From: Phocaeicola sp.
Lineage (GTDB): Bacteria; Bacteroidota; Bacteroidia; Bacteroidales; Bacteroidaceae
Length of the DNA: 58,024 nucleotides
Direction: 5' to 3'
Assembly: GCA_029257865.1 (NCBI GenBank)
Contig: JARIAN010000027.1
Location: 1-58,024 of the forward strand
The notes below the pieces were generated by a model. That model worked only from the letters and a program-made list of their open reading frames with translations, was not told where the DNA came from and made no database searches. Below, in pieces: positions 52,487 to 58,024 of this stretch; within the stretch, counting starts at the first letter, position 1, and every line of letters starts with the position of its first letter. Position numbers and translations under genes: made by a program.

Positions 52487-53069
52487 GTAGTTTTAGAGGG
52501 TAAAACAGAAGGTTTGGGCGGGTTTTATCTTGAGTCGTCAGGAATCAAAGTGTTTCTTGTTTCTTGAAATTAATGTCATTAAGAAAGAAATAATGAAAAA
52601 TCAGATAAGTAGGATATTTTATTTAGTAGTGTTCTAGTATTTATTCTTGCATATTTATTCATTTGACAGAAGGCTTTGTGTATAAAATGTGTATTTTATG
52701 CAAGAATCTTAGAAATATTTTATCCGAAATATGTATATATTTTGCTGAGAATGGTTATATATTTTGCTCAAAATGTCGAGACGATTTCACAAAAGGAAAA
52801 CCAGATTCTGAAAATAGCGTTGGGATGAGATGATTTAAAGGTTTTTAAGAACTCTTTCAGGGAATATAAAAGGCTGCATTTTTGTATGTATTACTTTGTA
52901 GATTAGTTGTTTATGTGGTTTTTGGCTCCTTGAGAATCTCTCGGATGAAACGGGTACTGACTTCGCTTCTGTTTTTCGCATTCTCATCAATTGGAAATGA
53001 CATTTTGACAAATTGATAAATAGAAAAACATTATTAGATAAATTATTTGAGAAATCTCTAGGACTTGTA
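52487..53069. other. Intergenic region between divergent acyltransferase and GH84 genes
   Basis: AT-rich with no ORF. TATATATTTTGCT occurs twice about 21 bp apart near 52734 and 52755, possibly regulator binding sites. No other structure was found. Confidence 0.35.
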
Positions 53070-53100
53070 TTTTCAGATTGTTCTAAATTGTCTATTTTTG
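53070..53100 (+). promoter_or_regulatory. Promoter of the GH84 gene
   Basis: TTTC (53070-53073), 19 bp, TATTTTTG (53093-53100). The -7 box is exact, and the start would lie about 60 nt before the ATG. Confidence 0.6.
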
Positions 53101-53168
53101 CATTTGTAATCTTGTTTTATTGTTTTCGTATGAAACAAGAAATCTAAATCTAATAATATCAATAGAAA

Positions 53169-55397
53169 ATGAAATCAAGAAAAATCCTTTTGGGAGTCTG
53201 CGCTTGCTTGGCTCTAAATTCACTTTACGCTCAGAAGATACATCTGCAGCCGGTTCCGCAGCAATATACAGAAACTAAAGATTCGTTACGGTTGTCTGGT
53301 CTTTATCGGCTGGAAGCTGATGATGCTTCCGGTTACCATCATGTGAAGAGTCTGCTCAAGGCTTGTCTTTCGGACAAGGAGGGGGCGGAGACATTGCCAA
53401 TCTATATCGGCGTGAAAGGCGACAAGTCGGTGAGGAAGTTTGCCAAACGTATTCCGGACCGTGCTGAGGCTTATTATTTGAATGTAGACAAGAAAGGTAT
53501 TGTGGTGGCCGGGCATGACGAACGTGGACTGTTTTACGGGGTGCAGACCTTGTTGCAGTTGCTGAAATATGACAAGGTGCCTGTATTGGAAATCAAGGAC
53601 TACCCCGACCTTCCTTATCGTGGGGTGGTGGAAGGTTTCTATGGGGTGCCATGGAGTCATGAGGCCCGTTTGAGCCAGATAGCGTTTTACGGAAAGAACA
53701 AGATGAATGTGTATCTCTATGGACCGAAGGATGACCCTTACCATAGCACTCCTAACTGGAGAAAGCCTTATCCTGAAAAGGAGGCTGCTCAACTGAAAGA
53801 GCTGGTGGAGAAGGCCAAGGAAAATGAAGTGATTTTCTACTGGGCTATTCATCCGGGGCAAGATATCCAGTGGAACGATGCCGACAGGAATGCGTTGGTC
53901 GACAAGTTCGAGAAGATGTATCAGCTGGGGGTGCGTGCTTTTGCCGTGTTCTTTGATGATATCTCGGGCATAGGTACAGATGCCAACCGTCAGGCTGAAC
54001 TGCTTAACTACTTGGATGACCATTTTGTAAAAGTGAAAGGAGACGTGGCTCCGCTGGTGATGTGTCCTACCGAATACAACAAGTCGTGGTCGAGAGTGGA
54101 AGGCGGTTATCTGTCTACATTGGGAAAGAAACTGAACAGAGGTATTGAGATTATGTGGACTGGCGACAGGGTGATAGCTTGCATTGACCAGCAGTCGTTG
54201 GATTTCATCAATCCGCTGATACAGCGGAAGGCTTATATCTGGTGGAACTTCCCGGTGTCAGACTATGTGCGAGACCACTTGCTGATGGGTTCAGCTTATG
54301 GCAATTCCAATGAAATTAAAGATGGTATGGGTGGGTTTGTTTCCAATCCGATGGAGCATCCGGAAGCTTCAAAGATTTCACTCTATGGAGTGGCAGACTA
54401 TGCATGGAATCTGGAGAAGTTCGACAGTGAGGTGTCTTGGAAGAACGCCATCAAGGATTTGATGCCGTCGCATTCCAATGAGCTGGAAGTGTTTGCAAGT
54501 CATAACTCAGATTTGGGCAAAAACGGACATGGCTTCCGTCGTGAAGAGTCGGTGGCTGTGCAGCCGGCATTGAATGCTTTGCTCAGCGGCTATCAGCAGC
54601 ATACTATTGACGAGGAAGCGTATGTGAAGGTGTTGTCGGAATGTAATCGCATAGTTCGTTCGGCAGATATTTTATTGTCTTCGGCCGAGAATCGCGAGTT
54701 GATAGAGGATATTCGTCCATGGCTCATTCAGTTTAAGCTGTTGGGAGAATATGGTCGTGAAGTGCTTCGCTTGCTTCGTATAGATGTCAAGGCGGCAGAT
54801 GGACAGCAATTGTATCTGGAAACTTATGAGCATATCCGCGCATTGGCAATGCAGATGTCGGAAGTGGATGCCACTTATAATCAGAATCCGTATCAGCCGG
54901 GTGTAAAGACCGGTAGCAAGTGTTTGTTGCCTACTTTCAACGCCCTGTTCGAGCAATCGGTGCTTGGCTATAATGCTTTGTTTGCTGCCTCATTGAAGGC
55001 AGAAGCCGGATATACTCCATATCAGTTGAAGAGTAATGTGCGTCAGCTTGAAATTCAGCCTATACGCCAGAAAGGAAAGGGGGGAGAAGTTTCACCGTCG
55101 AATGAAGTTATCATCTGGCAGGCAGGAGGTGAACTCGTTGTTTCAATGGACCATAAGCGCACCTTGAAGGAACTGGTATTTGATTTGGGCGACAGTCAAG
55201 TTGTTGAAAAATGTTTCAAACTTTCTGTTACAGAAGACGGGGAAGTATGGCAGGATGTAGCGTTCCGCAAGGTAGGAGGCCGTACGGTTCTTCTGGCCGA
55301 AGTGGAAGGCAAGAAGGTGAAAGCCATTCGTTTGAAGAATACTTCTTCATCGGTGCAGAAAGTGTTCTTCAAGCTGTTCCGCTTTACCGAAGAATAA
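53169..55397 (+). CDS. GH84 beta-N-acetylglucosaminidase (BT_4395/O-GlcNAcase-like)
   Basis: A 742-residue protein with signal peptide (ILLGVCACLALNSLYAQ), an N-terminal GH20b-like domain (about 25-130), the catalytic barrel (about 145-440: YRGVVEGFYGVPWSHEARLS, MNVYLYGPKDDPYH), and C-terminal helical and beta modules. The catalytic pair Asp263-Asp264 is in AVFFDDISGIG, corresponding to the double Asp of GH84 enzymes such as Bacteroides BtGH84. It removes GlcNAc by substrate assistance in the periplasm. It may process products of the adjacent N-glycan PUL. Confidence 0.94.
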   Translation: MKSRKILLGVCACLALNSLYAQKIHLQPVPQQYTETKDSLRLSGLYRLEADDASGYHHVKSLLKACLSDKEGAETLPIYIGVKGDKSVRKFAKRIPDRAEAYYLNVDKKGIVVAGHDERGLFYGVQTLLQLLKYDKVPVLEIKDYPDLPYRGVVEGFYGVPWSHEARLSQIAFYGKNKMNVYLYGPKDDPYHSTPNWRKPYPEKEAAQLKELVEKAKENEVIFYWAIHPGQDIQWNDADRNALVDKFEKMYQLGVRAFAVFFDDISGIGTDANRQAELLNYLDDHFVKVKGDVAPLVMCPTEYNKSWSRVEGGYLSTLGKKLNRGIEIMWTGDRVIACIDQQSLDFINPLIQRKAYIWWNFPVSDYVRDHLLMGSAYGNSNEIKDGMGGFVSNPMEHPEASKISLYGVADYAWNLEKFDSEVSWKNAIKDLMPSHSNELEVFASHNSDLGKNGHGFRREESVAVQPALNALLSGYQQHTIDEEAYVKVLSECNRIVRSADILLSSAENRELIEDIRPWLIQFKLLGEYGREVLRLLRIDVKAADGQQLYLETYEHIRALAMQMSEVDATYNQNPYQPGVKTGSKCLLPTFNALFEQSVLGYNALFAASLKAEAGYTPYQLKSNVRQLEIQPIRQKGKGGEVSPSNEVIIWQAGGELVVSMDHKRTLKELVFDLGDSQVVEKCFKLSVTEDGEVWQDVAFRKVGGRTVLLAEVEGKKVKAIRLKNTSSSVQKVFFKLFRFTEE

Positions 55398-55540
55398 GTT
55401 TATCCGTTAGTTAATTTGATATTTTTTCATTAGTAGAAAAAGTTGTGCATATTGCTGATATTTAGTAAATTAGATGTAGTAAAACAGTTAATTTACATTC
55501 AGCGTATGCACAACTGATGATTACTCAATAATTTGAAGAT
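55398..55540. other. Short AT-rich gap after GH84
   Basis: No gene or strong terminator seen. Confidence 0.3.
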
Positions 55541-55770
55541 ACCTTATAATAATAAGATGTGTGGAGGCAACTTCAATGCAAGAACCTCCGCAGAAGAACA
55601 CACACACATGAGGGAACGGAGTATTTCGCTGTACTGATAACCGATAGTACGACTTCGTACACCTAATGTTGAGTCTATTACATTCGATAAAAGAGCATCA
55701 AATTGCTCCATAATTGAAAATATTCCGCACAAGTGGTAAATTTCTCAGATTTTATTTGTATTTTAGGCAT
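55541..55770 (-). pseudogene. IS1380-family transposase remnant
   Basis: Reading with two frameshifts, the minus strand gives MPKIQIKSEKFTT, then GIFSIMEQFDALLSNVIDST and RTIGYQYSEILRSLMCV, then FFCGGSCIEVASTHL. This is the N-terminus of an IS1380-family transposase as found in Bacteroides. Frameshifts and the loss of everything after about 75 residues show it is dead. No flanking inverted repeats were identified. It sits between the GH84 and the propeller gene. Confidence 0.75.
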
Positions 55771-55913
55771 GTCCGATGAAGATTTATGAACTTTTATATG
55801 CAACACTAAGTCAAGTGAATCTTTTGATATGGCAAAGCACTGGGCAATATACTATCACTCAGTAGTTTAAATTGTTTTTTGAAAAGTGTTACGGAACTAA
55901 GGATGTTATAGAT

Positions 55914-57056
55914 ATGCATAAAATATATGTTATATACATTACAACTTTATTGATTATATTAGTTGGTTGTACCTCGCGAAAAGGTGAAAGCCAGTCAGTA
56001 GCGGAGCTTGTCGATTTCGGTAACGTGCAAAATTGCAAAAGTTCGGAACTGATAAGTGTGGAACGCCTACTACCTTTGGAAACCTCCGACGAATCATTGT
56101 TTGGAAGTATTGATCAGTTGGAAGTATGGAAAGACCGGATTTATCTACTTGACACCTATAAAACTAATGCTGTGCTGGTATTTTCGGCCACGGACGGAAA
56201 GTTTATCCAAAAGATAGCAGGAACGGGAAATGGGCCTGGGGAATTCCTCACACCTCATTCATTTTGGATTGATTACCCTGACGGTTCATTGTATGTGCTG
56301 GACCGTATGATGTCGAAATTGTTGAAATATAATTTGGAAAATTTGGCTTATGAAGCCGAAATCAAACTTCCAGAACTAGCTCCGTTAGCTTTTTGTGTTC
56401 CAAAAAAGGGCGATTATCTGTATTACTATCCCTTACGAAAGAAAGACCTTTTCGATGGCAAGCAATATGTGAAGGCAGACGAGAAAGGAAAAGTTGTGTC
56501 TACATATTATGATGCTCCGGCTTCTGGCAAGATTTTGCATGGCAATTCGGCTCCATTTTATGTCTACGAAGGAAAGTTGCGTGTTTGCCCCTATTTCTCA
56601 AACCAGGTCTATGAATGGGTGAATGATTCGTTGAAGGTATGCTGGGAGATGAAGTGGGGAGATAGCACCTTGCCAGAAGCATCTCTCTTTGAAAAATCGG
56701 AAGGTTCGGGAGATGTGATGCGCGAAATCTTGACGAACAATTATATCCGTTTTCTGTATGTATATGAAAACAGGGCTGCTTTAGCCGTGAAGTATTATAT
56801 CCAAAAAGACTTATATTTGTCGGTTTATAACAAGTCCTCGGGACAGGTTGCTAATGTGAAAGCCTCTGCCGTTCAGGATGATTTGGGCTTGGGAGGTGTA
56901 TTTCCGTTACCCGTCGGTACTGATGGAGATAGATTGGTAGGCAGCCTTTCGTTGCTTGATATGGAAGAGAAAAATATCTCTCCAGAGTTGAAAGCTTGTT
57001 TTAAGCAGGCAGATGAAGAAGGAAATCCGGTATTGGTATTTTATAATTTAAAATAA
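55914..57056 (+). CDS. 6-bladed beta-propeller lipoprotein
   Basis: About 380 residues from MHKIYVIYITTLLIILVGC (lipobox Cys19); the longer frame from 55872 has no lipoprotein logic. The repeated pattern (GSIDQLEVWKDRIYLLDTY, GEFLTPHSFWIDYPDGSLYV, LDRMMSKLLKYNLE) is that of DUF4934/BF3164-like 6-bladed propellers common in Bacteroidetes. Probably outer-membrane or periplasmic. It precedes a thioredoxin-like lipoprotein gene in the same direction by 81 bp, a frequent pairing. Confidence 0.82.
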   Translation: MHKIYVIYITTLLIILVGCTSRKGESQSVAELVDFGNVQNCKSSELISVERLLPLETSDESLFGSIDQLEVWKDRIYLLDTYKTNAVLVFSATDGKFIQKIAGTGNGPGEFLTPHSFWIDYPDGSLYVLDRMMSKLLKYNLENLAYEAEIKLPELAPLAFCVPKKGDYLYYYPLRKKDLFDGKQYVKADEKGKVVSTYYDAPASGKILHGNSAPFYVYEGKLRVCPYFSNQVYEWVNDSLKVCWEMKWGDSTLPEASLFEKSEGSGDVMREILTNNYIRFLYVYENRAALAVKYYIQKDLYLSVYNKSSGQVANVKASAVQDDLGLGGVFPLPVGTDGDRLVGSLSLLDMEEKNISPELKACFKQADEEGNPVLVFYNLK

Positions 57057-57137
57057 GAACGGAGGCAACATTCGGATTTATATCAATTTTAGTATAAACT
57101 TGTTCTACTTTATGTATAGGGCGCTTAATACTTACGT

Positions 57138-58024
57138 ATGAAAATAAAGCATTTATTAATCGTTTTCCTTGCCGGAGGCTTAGTATTAGCCAGTTGCAAC
57201 CAGACACCGAAAGTGCCTGAAGGAGAATTTCTGATTGAAGGAGAGTTGAAGAATGTACCCGACAGTGTGGTTGTTGGGTTGTTTAAAATGGTGGGGCAAT
57301 CAGGACGTTCCATAGCCTATGATACGATTGTAGGAGGCAAATTCAGTTTTCGAGATACGTTATCTTCCGTTCAGCCACAGAAAATGTCAATCGTTCCATC
57401 ATCTTACTTCAATCCTAATATAAAAGGTCTGCCAAGCGTTAGTATAGAGGTTTGGGTGGCTTCAGGTAAATATGTAAAGGTTGAAGGTAATGATTGTTTA
57501 ATTCAGACTTGGAATGTTCGGAGCGACATCGAAGAACAAAAGGAAGTGAATCATTTCTATCGTGCAGGTATGCCCGAACTAAAGGAATGGTTGCTCTGTA
57601 ATGCTGCTCAGCAGGACTTGCGTAAGTTGCCCCGCACCGGGAAGAATCGTGAACAATATCGTCTACTAGAGCATCAGCGGGATAGTCTAATGCGGATTAT
57701 TGTTCTACGTAAATTGGCGTACATGAAAGAGGCTCCTATGTCGAGGGTTTGGTTGAGCGAGTATAGCAGTTTCGGCACTTTTTATCTGATGTTAAAAAAC
57801 GATTCTGTTATTACACCATTGGTCCGCGAACTGTCTGTTCGTATGAAAGAAGTAGATCCTAAGGCTGAATCTTATGATGAAATTATGGGCTATCTGAATC
57901 TGCCGGACAAGGTAAACGTGGGTGATGATATGGCCGATGGAGACTTGATAGACCGTGAGGGAAACATCCGTCACCTTTCAGAGTTCAAAGGGAAATACAT
58001 CTTATTGGATTTCTGGAATCAAGG
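57138..58024 (+). CDS. Thioredoxin-like lipoprotein with DUF4369-type N-terminus (partial, 3' end cut)
   Basis: An open frame to the window end. It starts MKIKHLLIVFLAGGLVLASC (lipobox Cys20). The N-terminal beta domain (GEFLIEGELKNVPDSVVVGL, AYDTIVGGKFSF) resembles DUF4369. The C-terminal part GNIRHLSEFKGKYILLDFWN leads into the thioredoxin CxxC region, which would lie beyond the window. Likely a periplasmic disulfide or redox protein of the TlpA/ResA group. Confidence 0.82.
   Translation, partial: MKIKHLLIVFLAGGLVLASCNQTPKVPEGEFLIEGELKNVPDSVVVGLFKMVGQSGRSIAYDTIVGGKFSFRDTLSSVQPQKMSIVPSSYFNPNIKGLPSVSIEVWVASGKYVKVEGNDCLIQTWNVRSDIEEQKEVNHFYRAGMPELKEWLLCNAAQQDLRKLPRTGKNREQYRLLEHQRDSLMRIIVLRKLAYMKEAPMSRVWLSEYSSFGTFYLMLKNDSVITPLVRELSVRMKEVDPKAESYDEIMGYLNLPDKVNVGDDMADGDLIDREGNIRHLSEFKGKYILLDFWNQ

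Overview
The window is a Bacteroidales chromosome segment (Bacteroides/Phocaeicola-like). The evidence is a SusC/SusD glycan-uptake locus, PcfJ/PcfK, DUF3408 and ArdC mobile-element genes, a Bacteroides-type class A beta-lactamase, and many promoters fitting the Bacteroides consensus TTTG-N19-21-TAnnTTTG. No rRNA, tRNA or CRISPR array was found.

Layout. (1) 1-2.3 kb, minus strand: an operon of a DUF262 protein, an overlapping DUF3696-type AAA ATPase and a third gene cut by the window edge; a candidate conflict system. (2) 2.35-16.7 kb, minus strand: a polymorphic-toxin locus. It holds a 994-residue secreted protein with a C-terminal sorting tail, a 3243-residue SpvB/FG-GAP/RHS protein with a papain-like C-terminal tip, a small membrane-anchored protein in the immunity position, and a 1-kb partial copy of the RHS core. 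(3) About 17-43 kb: a mobile-element region. Its left half carries DUF4099/DUF3945, a MutS-I/DUF3945 fusion, ArdC, a toprim protein, a topoisomerase zinc-ribbon protein, lipoproteins, a histone H1-like peptide, PcfK/PcfJ and ParA/DUF3408. Cargo includes a beta-lactamase, an Abi (HEPN) gene with a short RNA-like leader, a phosphoribosyltransferase-SLOG pair and a DUF4143 ATPase. Its right end has HTH regulators and a primase-helicase. No integrase, relaxase or T4SS genes are visible, so the element is partial, degenerate or mosaic. (4) 43.5-50.8 kb, minus strand: a PUL of SusC, SusD, GH18 and a DUF1735/LamG lipoprotein, apparently for N-glycans. (5) 51.3-58 kb: an acyltransferase, a GH84 hexosaminidase, an IS1380 remnant, a beta-propeller lipoprotein and a truncated thioredoxin-like lipoprotein.

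The most unusual material is non-coding. At 33.67-34.47 kb there are 326-bp tandem units (two full, one partial) with several long hairpins, one of which shows compensatory base changes across the three copies. At 28.26, 34.63 and 36.75 kb, three operon heads share a minus-strand consensus promoter followed by nested inverted repeats whose sequences differ while complementarity is kept. Three exact-period 33-bp repeats overlap the promoter of the DUF4143 ATPase. A short hairpin RNA candidate with its own promoter precedes the Abi gene, as in abiF-RNA toxin-antitoxin arrangements.

All functional calls are from reading motifs by eye; no database search was run.
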